From Alloascoidea africana (taxonomy: Eukaryota > Ascomycota > Alloascoideomycetes > Alloascoideales > Alloascoideaceae), in contig JAKTTT010000062.1 in NCBI GenBank assembly GCA_030581615.1, positions 1 to 64,000 on the forward strand: 64,000 nt of DNA, in the 5' to 3' direction. This document shows positions 43,201-51,668 of this stretch, in pieces. How positions within the stretch are numbered: the first letter of the stretch is position 1; each line of letters opens with the position of its first letter. The translations under genes and the position numbers were made by a program. The notes under the pieces are model-generated. The model worked only from the letters and a program-made list of their open reading frames with translations, was not told the origin of the DNA and did no database searches.

Positions 43201-44790
43201 ATTTTTCAAAAATTCGAGGTTTAGATGTTCCCATTTATCAAGATCCAAACTCAAACATGTATTTACAAGATTTTCAAACTTTTGAGAAATTCCTGCAGCT
43301 TCAATATCATCATCTCTAAGCACTGTTCTTGTATCTATACAAAATTTAAGAGTTGATAAAGCGGTTTGAAGTTTATGTGAAATGTTGCCCGTTTCTCGTT
43401 GCATTTTATCCACCAGTCTCAACTTTCGTTCTTGGAAAATGGGACGATTTGTGTTGTTTGAATTCGAGTTGTAATGTCTTGAACCGATCGATTGTTGACG
43501 GGAATGGAAAGTGGGCCTCGAGTGTTTATCGAACGAGTTTTTGTGTCGAACCAGCTGATTACCATTTGTATTATCAAGATCGTTTAGGTCTATATCGTCC
43601 GGTAACAGTTCGAGTCTATCCGAGGTTAATTTTTTTTCATGTTTTGCGCGTATCAGTTTGACAAGATATGCAGCCTGATCAAGGATGAAAAGCAAGATTT
43701 CTTCCCATTTCCGAATGATAAGGTCGATTTCCAGATCTTCCACATCCCGTTGTAGTAAAGACCAATGTTCCTCAACCTCCATTAGACGCTGGTTTAAATG
43801 GGCTATTGAACCGGGGAAAAATTCCGCTGCACTGTTGAAAAAATAGTTTAGTGGGATTGGTAGGAATTTTATGCTTGCCTGTAGAGGTTGTAATTGGGCC
43901 AGTAATTGGACAAAGCTTTCATTTAAAGTACGTTCTGTGGAGTTGAAAGTTGGCATGATATAGGTGTCATTTTCATACTTTATCATTTTCTCCAATTCAG
44001 CTGGGGTTAGAAATTCGAGTAAACGATCCAATTTTTGTAATTTGTCGGCCTGTTTAAGAGAATTGTGAAGAGGATGGGAAGAAGTGGACATGAATTCACT
44101 TAAGGAAGGAGCGACTTTAAGTCTATTTTCCAAGACTTGGAAAAGTTCCTCTTCACAACGGGCGATTTCCGTATCAACGTCGGATAGCACATTGTAATGG
44201 AACTCGATCCAGGCACTTGCGACCTCGACCTGTTTTTTGATCACCTTGAGAAGTTTATTTACCTGATGCCAATTCTCCACGCCGTTTTGGATCTGGGTCA
44301 ATACATTGAAAAAATAATCGCGCTGGTATTGTTGTCGTTTACCATGTTCAAGTAAGGCCATCATTTTCCACATGACTATTCCACTTTTCTCGATATCGGT
44401 TGCTATTGTTTTCAACTTTTCGCTTCCTTCGAAAACCCACTCAACGTCATCTTTAAGTTTGATGCCAGCGAGCACGAGGCGTGCGTTTTGCAGATGGACG
44501 TGGATCTCGATGGCCAGCAGCTCGAGCTGTTTGAGGGTTTCGTCGCTGAGGGAGATGTCGAAGGACTTGGGCAGGCCCTTGTTGGCGGTGTTGAGGAAGT
44601 CGTGGAAGATCTGCTCGTAGTGGTGGCGGAACTGTGGAGAGAGGGCCGAGGAGCCATTACTCGCGCTTGTCGTGGCGGCAGGGATGGAGAGAGGAATGCA
44701 GGAGGAGACGACCTTGGCGAGCTGGTCTTTGAACGAGACCGGCGGGATGGGCGACAGCAGGCTGGAGAAGCGGAACCGTCGAGGAGGCAT
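40222..44790 (-). CDS. KAR9: KAR9-like spindle-positioning protein
   Basis: Probable cortical/spindle-pole adaptor linking EB1 (Bim1)-bound microtubule tips to myosin V for spindle orientation. The frame is open to 44973 but begins with GTG; the first ATG (44790) gives MPPRRFRFSS and 1522 aa, far longer than yeast Kar9 (644). The N-terminal about 420 residues are helical and contain the conserved block with LDRLLEFLTPAELEKMIK and IRKWEEILLFILDQAAYL. The remaining about 1100 residues are disordered, Ser/Asn/Gln-rich and repetitive (NANANA, GNGNG). TIIPRR at 845-850 fits the S/T-x-I-P EB1-binding motif within a basic Ser-rich context. The family call rests on the helical domain; function is inferred. 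Confidence 0.62.
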   Translation of the reverse strand: MPPRRFRFSSLLSPIPPVSFKDQLAKVVSSCIPLSIPAATTSASNGSSALSPQFRHHYEQIFHDFLNTANKGLPKSFDISLSDETLKQLELLAIEIHVHLQNARLVLAGIKLKDDVEWVFEGSEKLKTIATDIEKSGIVMWKMMALLEHGKRQQYQRDYFFNVLTQIQNGVENWHQVNKLLKVIKKQVEVASAWIEFHYNVLSDVDTEIARCEEELFQVLENRLKVAPSLSEFMSTSSHPLHNSLKQADKLQKLDRLLEFLTPAELEKMIKYENDTYIMPTFNSTERTLNESFVQLLAQLQPLQASIKFLPIPLNYFFNSAAEFFPGSIAHLNQRLMEVEEHWSLLQRDVEDLEIDLIIRKWEEILLFILDQAAYLVKLIRAKHEKKLTSDRLELLPDDIDLNDLDNTNGNQLVRHKNSFDKHSRPTFHSRQQSIGSRHYNSNSNNTNRPIFQERKLRLVDKMQRETGNISHKLQTALSTLKFCIDTRTVLRDDDIEAAGISQKFENLVNTCLSLDLDKWEHLNLEFLKNSPQQQQQPPQFFSQSDDDTKRQTTDDSTRTEKQTPKQKQKYPKIEKPYYYSTSRGIDISIAISPLSRSSSKQQLLTYSASTDSNLSTTASDVISVNSSSNSTDATAPDDFDSDGDAAATATATASASGNKADTNANANANANGNESIVADNRAKIRRRTVGSLLMNKLADLFVPETETESDVVKESNDNDNDNDNADARSEETIGKNKPREDVILLDEDSKIRKPYLVNERFSTFKDSEFCEDDSSTVSFTQSVVQQQQRPPTTGKKEKDSKKQTSNVQTPSSASSTSSSSSSASSFLSDAKTPSSSDSVASLRTIIPRRSSSSPNPQSPEGSPVMSDVASIHRTHARSPTSIAVSLRARRSLSSMKSMQSMRQSKYGGKDDEDSDEFYDAVEAESHSLSVAQRREIVEAAKKKQQQDQEAQAVLEETTEQHRKKSQSLAERRGAGTRASPLKIQQTEEELDIISEFKQIEQREKQNQNVAPPVSTPLTAHSVAAKALSVRRGSAPAPPVYKNLQPIKPRSGTNHSNSNSNSDVSRNFSSPSSTGSSSFGSPSLNTPTTNSFLQYQSQSQSPSPSLMSTQQISADQRSIYSVASNSTNIQNRNRDGSVSSAMTNGSRSVSASATTATTTTSNNMPKRKSILKFRSSKSDMKRKSTMPSRSAPSPPAPSSAPMGSIYNLSNNQNPSTATFETFQSDSTVSGNVTPGYNYNIPGQSPTVESTRNSYTQNQQGFMQPNIVVVEPLIVNNNNTYGNANRYSTSYNKFRNGNGNGPAVGITPMDSSPEDHSNGHLNASASSLSLADRVVVESTQSESELDNGNMDSGAPAAKSIVFRRASHQVLKSPGTFNPNVSNELESPKLNHASSSGHLSTPGRRQLRRFSTATTSSNSGSGNTGKKRQSMLLSSMFPRFSRKESNSNNSPGQQQALQSPSNSLSPRSDTVGSLGSLGENSKSSKGSSGNKRGSLGSTKSGDSVGSKSSKMKRKSIMALMRNSR

Positions 44791-45090
44791 GGCTGGGGGG
44801 GCACAGGCTGGGGGCACAGGCTGGAGCTGGAGCTGGAGCTGGAGATCAAGAGTGGTGAGAGTGGTGAGAAGGCGAGAAGAGAGAGGAGGAGGAGAGAACA
44901 GCCAAGACGCCTCTGCTTTTGCTTTTGCGGCTCGCCAGGGGCCGCGAGCGACTTGTGAGGTCTGCACTCTCACTCTCTATACACTCTACACTTTATGTTC
45001 TACGGTCTACGGGCACGGGCACGGGCACGGGCACGGGCATGGGCACTCGGTGTGTATTGGCTATGGAGCTAGATAACGTCGCGGATCCCG
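44791..45090. other. KAR9 upstream region
   Basis: 300 bp between the KAR9 ATG and the stop of the small upstream gene, GC-rich with a hexamer array. An open, ATG-less frame continues upstream of the KAR9 start through part of it. Confidence 0.5.
45011..45046. repeat. Six tandem GGGCAC hexamers
   Basis: Six copies of GGGCAC (the fifth is GGGCAT) about 220 bp upstream of the KAR9 ATG, inside the intergenic gap. Could be a regulatory array or simple satellite. Confidence 0.85.
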
Positions 45091-45419
45091 TCATTTGGCA
45101 GACGACGGCCGCTGGGCGCTGCTGTTTGTCGTGGAGGAGCCTTGGGCGGTCGCAGGCTGGTCCCTGGCCGCTCCTCCAGCGGTCCCAGTCTTGACTCCAT
45201 TGGCAGTTCCATTGGCAGTGGCAGTAGCAGTGGCTGCTGCTGCTGGAGCTGGCTTCGGCTTCACCTGGCTGGCCGGAGAGCCCACGAGCAGCTGGCGGAG
45301 CGAGCGGCCGGCCTGGCCCAGATATCTGCCCAGTCTGCTCTCGTTAGAAATGTCATTCCACGCAAATACAAGTACAAACACACGAATACTCACGAGAATC
45401 CCTTTTTAACCCCAGACAT
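45091..45419 (-). CDS. Small spliced protein of unknown function (89 aa)
   Basis: I do not recognise this protein. Exon 1 (45419-45394) encodes MSGVKKGFS; a 59-nt intron (GTGAGT donor, TTCTAAC branch, CAG acceptor) leads to exon 2 (45334-45091). The product has a short basic N-terminal segment (LGRYLGQAGRSLRQLLVG, a possible amphipathic helix) and then a low-complexity Ala/Thr/Ser tail. A TATA box lies about 190 bp upstream. The intron signals and promoter argue for a real gene; the simple tail and GC-rich context argue for caution. A mitochondrial or membrane-peripheral role would be guesswork. Confidence 0.5.
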
Positions 45420-45604
45420 TTCGGTACTTATGAGAAACAAGAGTTGCTAGACTTTGTAAATTGATAGATGTATCGTAAGCTTTCTTTCTTGGTGTAGTGT
45501 AGGAAACAAGTTTGTTCAGTATTGTTCTCCTTCTGCTTATTCTCCTTCTTCGCCTTTTTTCTTTCACTGTTTCTTTTTTTTCTCCCCACCGCCTTGTCCT
45601 TGTC

Positions 45605-45613
45605 CTTTATATA
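45605..45613 (-). promoter_or_regulatory. TATA box of the small spliced gene
   Basis: On the minus strand this reads TATATAAAG, about 190 bp before the ATG at 45419. Confidence 0.5.
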
Positions 45614-45746
45614 CTCGTGGTGACCCTCCTCTTTTGCCGGCTCCCGCCTATCGGGTCCAAGTATCTGCTTCCATTTTAATTTCCAATTCGTGTGTCAATG
45701 CCCGAGTCCGCATCTCCCCCCTCCCTTTCTCTTTTGCAAGAGAGCT

Positions 45747-45786
45747 AAATAACGAAATAACAAAATAACGAAATAACGAAATAACG
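45747..45786. repeat. Five tandem copies of AAATAACG
   Basis: Perfect 8-bp unit repeated five times (second copy ends in A). It lies between the KH-like gene's 3' end and the small spliced gene's promoter. Confidence 0.85.
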
Positions 45787-46018
45787 GGGGAAAGAACGGT
45801 CTTGTGGATGCCCGTGATTCGCACGCGCCTAGGCATTTCCATCTCGGTGTAGCCAATTCATCATTTTGTATTCTGATGTAGTAATACTTGATAAACACCA
45901 GTTTCTATAACAGTACATGCAACAATCATAAATCATAAATAAATAAATAACAATAGCGTGAATTCTCAAAGCAAAATGCAAATAAAATCAATTCATAAAG
46001 TCTTTTCCCCGGTCATAT

Positions 46019-47041
46019 TCATTTCCATTTTTCCTCAAATTCTCTTTGTTTGGCCATTTCAACCACATAGTTAATCAGATACATTGCGATATAGTTCCCA
46101 GCAGATGAACCTTTAATAACAATCCATTGTTTCTTTTCCCATGGCAGATAAAAAGAGTTTCCGATTTTGGAACCGCTCACATACTGAATGCAATTGATCA
46201 TGTTGCACTTGTCACCAATGACGGATAACAAATGCTTTTTATCGATACACATCTCATGGTATGTCTCCAAACGGCCATCAAATGAGTGATGAAAGACCGC
46301 TGGAAGCCCCCAACTGGCAACACCGAGCTCGTGCAAATCATGGGCACCTTGTCCTGCCAATGATCTGGGACAAGACATGCTCTTGGATAGTATATCTCTG
46401 TCTCCAAGACAAATCTTGCAAAGAGCACGGATAGCCCGTTTAATCGCATCCAGCTTGCCAGTAACGCCGATGAGCCTGTCTGTGGTCCAAGTCGGTATGG
46501 TATCGCTTGGTCTGAGAGTGGCTCCCGAATGTTTGATAATGGCTTGCAATTTCAACTCGCACTGGTCAAACAAGTGTTCTGCCACGATCTCGGGAACCAA
46601 AACACGAAGCTCACATGGACCGATCTCCGCCCGTTTAAAACATTCTACAATTTGTCCTGTGGCCTTGGCCACGTTCGTTATATAGCCAAACACGTCCAGA
46701 GCCCGAGAGCCACGATCATCCATCACCGTCCGGGAAAAGTGCAGCTCAACACCAGCGGACACCTGGATCCTGTCGATTGTCCGGCTATCGTGCGAAATGT
46801 CAAGCAGCGCATGGTGCTCTTTCTTGGAACATAGAAGCCGTAGATGGATCAAACCGTCGTGGATGTCCTGTTTCGCTGTTTGTGCCGGCGCCTGTTCTCG
46901 TGCCAAAGGTTCGAGGTGCGAAACACTCTCTCGCGGAGTACCACTCTCAGCCGTGTCCACTTCCTCCTTCTCCTCTTGCGTCTCCTCCTCCTCCTCCTCT
47001 TTCTGTAGCTCCTTCTTTCTCACCGGTTCACTCTGAAGCAT
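46019..47041 (-). CDS. Divergent triple-KH-like protein
   Basis: 340-aa single-exon protein resembling the three-KH-domain poly(C)/mRNA-binding family (Hek2/Pbp2). An acidic N-terminal region (about 1-60, Glu runs) precedes three KH-like units at about 65-135, 140-225 and 255-325. The helix-strand pattern is recognisable (for example ELRVLVPEIVAEHLF, then IIKHSGATLRPSD), but the GxxG loop that grips RNA is not evident: DISHDS, DQCELK and GDKC stand in its place. It may be a structural or protein-binding derivative. The ATG at 47041 is 143 bp from the divergent SWC5 start. Assignment to Hek2/Pbp2 is tentative; other KH families are possible. Confidence 0.5.
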   Translation of the reverse strand: MLQSEPVRKKELQKEEEEEETQEEKEEVDTAESGTPRESVSHLEPLAREQAPAQTAKQDIHDGLIHLRLLCSKKEHHALLDISHDSRTIDRIQVSAGVELHFSRTVMDDRGSRALDVFGYITNVAKATGQIVECFKRAEIGPCELRVLVPEIVAEHLFDQCELKLQAIIKHSGATLRPSDTIPTWTTDRLIGVTGKLDAIKRAIRALCKICLGDRDILSKSMSCPRSLAGQGAHDLHELGVASWGLPAVFHHSFDGRLETYHEMCIDKKHLLSVIGDKCNMINCIQYVSGSKIGNSFYLPWEKKQWIVIKGSSAGNYIAMYLINYVVEMAKQREFEEKWK

Positions 47042-47184
47042 GCTGGCGGTGCTGCTCAGAAATCTGGCCCACTGGACTTTTCTCTAGGTCTGCGGGACTC
47101 TTCCCAGATGCGGCCGGGTAACTGCCCGCGAACCCCAGAGCGAAAAACAAAAAATGGGCACAAAACCAAACGAGCAAACCAGCA

Positions 47185-48390
47185 ATGGCCAGCGACAAAA
47201 CCTCCGAAAGGGATCCAGCATCCCGGGAACAGGACCCAGACCTGGAGGACCTGGGGGACCTGGGGGACGACGGATACAGAGAGTCCGAGGACGAGGATTT
47301 CGACCCCGAGCGTGGTATGTGTTTTGCAGCAGCCAACCAGGTGGGCAGTCTTAGTCGCCACTGTGCTAACCTCGCTGTGTCTGGTGATAGCGGTGGCAGG
47401 CGACCACGACGACAGCGACTCGGACCCCGACGACCACGATCAGAAGCTGGAGCAGAAGCTGGAGCAGAAACAGCCGGGCTTGCAAGACTCCGCGACAGCA
47501 GCATCCGCAGAACCATCTAGGGCACCTCGCAAGCGGAAAGCGGCCGCGCTGGACGACGACGATGACCACGACGACGAAGCCTACACCGAGCACGACCAGG
47601 ACGAGCGGGAGGCGGAACGGGAGATTCGGTCCGCCGGCTACGATCGTATCGAGAGCAGCGAAGGAGGTTTGATCAAAACTCGATCCCAGCGTCTTGCAGA
47701 GAGGTGAGTAATTCCAACAACAACATCAACAGCCCCCAAGCGCAGTCTAACTGATTTTTTCGTTTGTTTGTTTGTAGCAAGAAGGAGAAGACCTACGCGA
47801 CCGTTGACTCGCACCAGGAGGCCAGTGTCGACATTGATGCGTTGTTTTCATCCATGAAGGCCGAGTCAAGACCTTCCACCACGGCCTCCAAGTCTCCATC
47901 GCCACCGGTAAACCAAGTTTCAACTTCAAATTCAAATGGCAAGATTAGAATCGTCCGAAAGTACGAGTTTGCGGGAAAAGTGGTCAACGAGGAAAAATGG
48001 GTGGATTCTTCGTCCGCAGAGGCAAAGGCTTTCCTTGCCAACACACGAACGAATACCCAGACCAAGACCCAGTCCAATGATGATTCAACTGCTACTGCTA
48101 CTGCTACTGCTGGAGCTGGTGCCCGTCCACGACACAATGGCAAGCCACTTCGGCGACCAATCAAGAAACGCGCATCCATGTTTGAGGCCGTTATAGCAGA
48201 TGCTAAAGCGGCAAAACTAAACACGTTGGAAAAATCCCGTCTTGATTGGGCCAGTTATGTGGATAAAGTCGGCATTAAAGATGATCTTCAACATTACAAC
48301 AAGGGAGGATATCTTCAAAAACAGGATTTTTTGTCCCGTGTGGAGGCGAAATTGGATACCGATTACAAAGAAGCAAGGAGGAAAGCCTAA
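47185..48390 (+). CDS. SWC5: SWR1-complex subunit with BCNT domain
   Basis: Subunit of the SWR1 remodeller that exchanges H2A for H2A.Z. Exons: 47185-47314, 47391-47703 and 47778-48390, giving 351 aa. The introns start GTATGT and GTGAGT, with GCTAAC and TCTAAC branch points. The N-terminal half is strongly acidic (DDDDD, DSDSDP), suited to binding H2A-H2B. The C-terminal BCNT domain (about 270-345) has the family signature KAAKLNTLEKSRLDW, then WASYVDKVGIKDDL and YNKGGYLQKQDFL. Lengths and domain order fit Swc5/CFDP1. Exons 1-2 are distinctly GC-richer than exon 3. Confidence 0.93.
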
Positions 48391-48819
48391 ATTTGTAGAG
48401 GTGATTATGGTCGCTCTCGATATATCGTGGAGGAAAAGCATATTACTCGGTGAAAACTCCACTTTTTTTTATTTCTAGAGGAAACTAAACTGTCCAGGGT
48501 TGTGCTCTTATGCCATCTCTGGCTACAGAAAGATGGCATCCATCTCGATTGCACTTTTGCAACCCCCGCGTCACCTGTGTCACCTGTGTCACACTCAACT
48601 AGGTGATGAAAGTGAAAGTGAAAGTGAAAGTGAAAAGGTCTCACCTAGATTCTACATATATGACGGTATTTTTAAAAAAAAATGCACGAATGAGATGTAA
48701 ACAATTACCAAAGATAAACAAAAAAACGAAAAAATATATAGTGTAGTAGTAATAGCCGTAAAGTAGAAGGTCCATCCTCTGGTGCGATAAGATAGTGGTG
48801 GTACAAAAACAAAAGGGTT
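48391..48819. other. Convergent spacer SWC5/OPT
   Basis: About 430 bp, with a GTGAAA array near 48612 and a direct repeat CACCTGTGT around 48570-48592. No gene. Confidence 0.5.
48612..48635. repeat. (GTGAAA)4 tandem repeat
   Basis: Four perfect copies in the convergent spacer; a short simple repeat of no evident function. Confidence 0.85.
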
Positions 48820-51408
48820 CTAGAAATGGGGCACATTCAGGGTCGTAAACAGCATGGTCAAGATGCTCATTACTCCTTCGCCCAGAATGAGGCCCGAGGA
48901 GGATACAATCATGCTGACCTTGGCATCGTGGCCGTGTCTCTGCTTCTCCATCCACAGATGGGCCACGACGCCGCCAATGAACCGCGCGAGTGTGAAGGAC
49001 GGCGTGTTATAGATGCCTATGCCCACGGCGACTCCCGAGGGCAGGTACACCAGATACCGGTGGTACTTGCTGGACCTGGGCACGGTGTTCTTCACAAACG
49101 AAATGACGCCAAACACCAGCGCAAACACGGAGATGAAGCCGGTGACGTTCGGCGGCAGGCCCTTGCCAGTCACCAGGCGCGAGCAGTCGACCCAGATCAC
49201 CGCGGTCGGGATCCGGAAGACCTCGTTGGGGATCTCGTATACGTAGTTGTAGGCCCGGTACACCACGCTCGACAGGAAAATGGACCACGTCGTGCCTATC
49301 AGCTGGGCGTAGAACTGCGCTTTGGGCGACGCTCCCACCAAATGGCCCGTCTTCAAGTCCTGCATCAGGTCCCCGGCCTGTTGGGCACCGGCCTCGGCGA
49401 TGCCGCCGGCGATCAGGTTGATCAGCACGGCTCCGGGCCGCGACTTGGGCACGATCAGCGCAAACAAAAGTTGCGAAAGCTTGCCTATCCCGCTCACAGG
49501 ATTCAGGTCCGTTTCGCCCAGCGCCCTCACGCCCAGCACGGACAAAAACAGCGCAAACACAATTGCACAGAAGATCGCGTAAAGGGGCACAATGGGCCCA
49601 AACACAACTCTCACGGTGATGACACAGATCAGGGCGGACACAATGACCCCGATCACGGTGGTGTACATTGACACAAGGTGCTGCTCGTCCACCTCGTCGT
49701 CGGCCTCGTAGTCTGTCAGGTCCAGTTCGTTAAGAAGCGTCGAGGACTTGGACACGATGGGCTCGATTCCTTCATCCGAGTCAGAGTCAGAGCCATAAGA
49801 ATTGGAATTGGCATTGTTGATTCGTGACGCTGCGGGTCCTATCAACGGTTCTGAGTCTGAGGATCCAATAGACTCCGTCTCTGAGTCTCGTGTACTCACC
49901 TGTGTATAGACATGCGATATTCGTCTCCTTCTCACGCTGTCAGCCTGTCTTCGTGAACTAAGAATGTACAGAATAACCGATTTGAAAGACGCAACGGTGA
50001 AGGAAACAACGCTATCGGAAACCATAACCGCCAAACTGACCCATAATATCCATCCCTGGGCCCCAGTTTTCCAATCGTCAATGGCACCGGGGGCCCACCC
50101 TTTTTGCTGAGCCAAGGGGGAAAGCAATGCCCAACCGAGAACAGCACCAAGTAACATGGATGAAACCGTGGGTAAACCCATAATCATTCCTTGTCCCACG
50201 TAGGCCGGTGAAGGTTGGAAATTCCAAAGGTAATTTTTCGATAAAAATGTGCCGAAAACAGGCAGGTTTCGTAAAATTGGTATGAAAAAGGCCATGATTG
50301 TATAGGCTGATGAAACTCCAAACGCAATTGATAAAGAGTAAATGTTTTTGCGATATGTGTCCTCTGCGTTTAACGCAGATATGTCTCGACTTTCTAGAAA
50401 ATGGAGCTCGTGGGAATCTGTATCCGATCCGGAATCAATCTCGGATGAGCCCGCAGTCGTGGGTTCGAGTTCCAGTTCCCCTTGCCGCCGCCGCCGCCGC
50501 CTTTTCTGATGCTCTCGCCCATGCTCATTCCTATTTTCTCTCCTTTCAGCTCCATTTTCATCCCCCTCCTCCCCTTCCTCCTCCTCATGTAACAATTTTG
50601 TAAAATGTAAAACAGATATCAAAGTCGCAGTGGCGCTTCCAGAAGGGAACGGAAGCTTTTCCTTGATAATGACCTGTCTTCTCAATGGAACTGCAAAAAA
50701 AACGCCAAAAAAGGCGAGTCCCAATGACCATAGCATCAACTGGGACAGTGATAACTGAATTGGTGAGTTGGAGGCTGTTATCGCGATGCTTGTACTATTG
50801 TTGCCCCCCTCTTCTGGAGGACTGGTATTACCGGCTTCTTGAGGAAGCAAAAACTTTTCAATCGCTGGAATTATCCCCACGAGTCCATAAGCAAGAGGAC
50901 CTGTTCCACATGCCACAGCAACACTTTGTGTATAAACATTTTCAACATCTGTAAATGGTACACTGAACCATTTTGAACAACTTTTAAAAATCGCAAATGC
51001 CAAAAGTGCAGATGGTAAACTCATCATTGAAACCCATCCTGTTTGTAAACCAAATTGGAAATTTGAAAAAAGTACAACTGATCCTATAACAAGACCAGCA
51101 ATCGTCGCTCTTGGTGTAATCTGAGGTAAAAACGCTTTTTCTGACCAACTTAGGTCTTGGTCATGTTCTTCCACCCGTGGATCATCGTCATCAACCGTTG
51201 TGGGTAATCTCAGTGTCGCATGAACAGGAACAAGAACAGAAGCAGAAGTAGACGTGGTTTGCCTCTGTGTTTGATATTGGTGCTGTTGCGTCCGACGATA
51301 CTCATACTGATCAGAGGATATGGACAAAGGTTGAGATTCATCGTCTTGGTCATCATTATTATCACCACGCGCCACCTCCACGGAGGAGTGCCGTATTATG
51401 TCGCTCAT
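48820..51408 (-). CDS. OPT-family oligopeptide/metal-chelate transporter (YGL114W type)
   Basis: Multi-pass transporter of the oligopeptide transporter superfamily, related to uncharacterised yeast YGL114W. The first ATG (51408; the frame also opens two codons earlier at TTG) gives 862 aa. The N-terminus (about 1-80) is acidic and hydrophilic. The first helices carry the family motif region with FSNFQFGLQTGWVSMMSLP. About 14-16 hydrophobic segments follow, with hydrophilic cytosolic loops rich in Glu/Arg (about 270-320) and Ser/Asp (about 500-580). Ends IPTAVIWVDCSRLVTGKGLP and a hydrophobic C-terminus. Substrate unknown: peptides, glutathione or metal-chelates are family options. GC content shifts sharply within the gene (see findings). 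Confidence 0.82.
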   Translation of the reverse strand: MSDIIRHSSVEVARGDNNDDQDDESQPLSISSDQYEYRRTQQHQYQTQRQTTSTSASVLVPVHATLRLPTTVDDDDPRVEEHDQDLSWSEKAFLPQITPRATIAGLVIGSVVLFSNFQFGLQTGWVSMMSLPSALLAFAIFKSCSKWFSVPFTDVENVYTQSVAVACGTGPLAYGLVGIIPAIEKFLLPQEAGNTSPPEEGGNNSTSIAITASNSPIQLSLSQLMLWSLGLAFFGVFFAVPLRRQVIIKEKLPFPSGSATATLISVLHFTKLLHEEEEGEEGDENGAERRENRNEHGREHQKRRRRRRQGELELEPTTAGSSEIDSGSDTDSHELHFLESRDISALNAEDTYRKNIYSLSIAFGVSSAYTIMAFFIPILRNLPVFGTFLSKNYLWNFQPSPAYVGQGMIMGLPTVSSMLLGAVLGWALLSPLAQQKGWAPGAIDDWKTGAQGWILWVSLAVMVSDSVVSFTVASFKSVILYILSSRRQADSVRRRRISHVYTQVSTRDSETESIGSSDSEPLIGPAASRINNANSNSYGSDSDSDEGIEPIVSKSSTLLNELDLTDYEADDEVDEQHLVSMYTTVIGVIVSALICVITVRVVFGPIVPLYAIFCAIVFALFLSVLGVRALGETDLNPVSGIGKLSQLLFALIVPKSRPGAVLINLIAGGIAEAGAQQAGDLMQDLKTGHLVGASPKAQFYAQLIGTTWSIFLSSVVYRAYNYVYEIPNEVFRIPTAVIWVDCSRLVTGKGLPPNVTGFISVFALVFGVISFVKNTVPRSSKYHRYLVYLPSGVAVGIGIYNTPSFTLARFIGGVVAHLWMEKQRHGHDAKVSMIVSSSGLILGEGVMSILTMLFTTLNVPHF

Positions 51409-51503
51409 GCCCAATCTGTCTAGTTCCTAAATGCCCACAAAGCTTGGTACACACACTAGGAAAGATGACAAAGATCAACACTGTAGAAGAAAAAGTCACC
51501 CAC

Positions 51504-51512
51504 CTTTATATA
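51504..51512 (-). promoter_or_regulatory. TATA box of the OPT gene
   Basis: Reads TATATAAAG on the minus strand, about 100 bp before the OPT ATG. Confidence 0.6.
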
Positions 51513-51633
51513 ACACTGGGTTTAAATTTGTCAGCCTGTACTAACAAATGTTGCTTGGCCCTGCCTGCCGCCGCCGGACTTAACGCGGGACCGGGCCGTT
51601 TGTCTCCAACGCACCCGGGGCCCAGCAAAACAG

Positions 51634-51668
51634 CCTGGGCTCTAAGCTGGGCTCTAAGCCTGGGCTTT
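51634..51668. repeat. Three near-perfect 12-13 bp tandem repeats
   Basis: Two copies of (C)CTGGGCTCTAAG and a partial third (CCTGGGCTTT) lie in the GC-rich block of the OPT/SNF4 divergent region. Possible regulatory array. Confidence 0.75.

Larger units (their letters stand above)
45420..46018. other. Intergenic region upstream of the small gene
   Basis: About 600 bp of AT-rich DNA between two minus-strand genes. It holds a TATA box, an 8-bp tandem array and an ATAAATC/ATAAATA-rich tract near 45925-45955. No gene recognised. Confidence 0.5.

Noticed and set aside
48826-49671. 281-codon plus-strand frame opposite the OPT gene
   Set aside because: It mirrors the GC-rich half of a clear transporter gene, is Gly/Arg/His-rich and has no domain; a GC-driven shadow.
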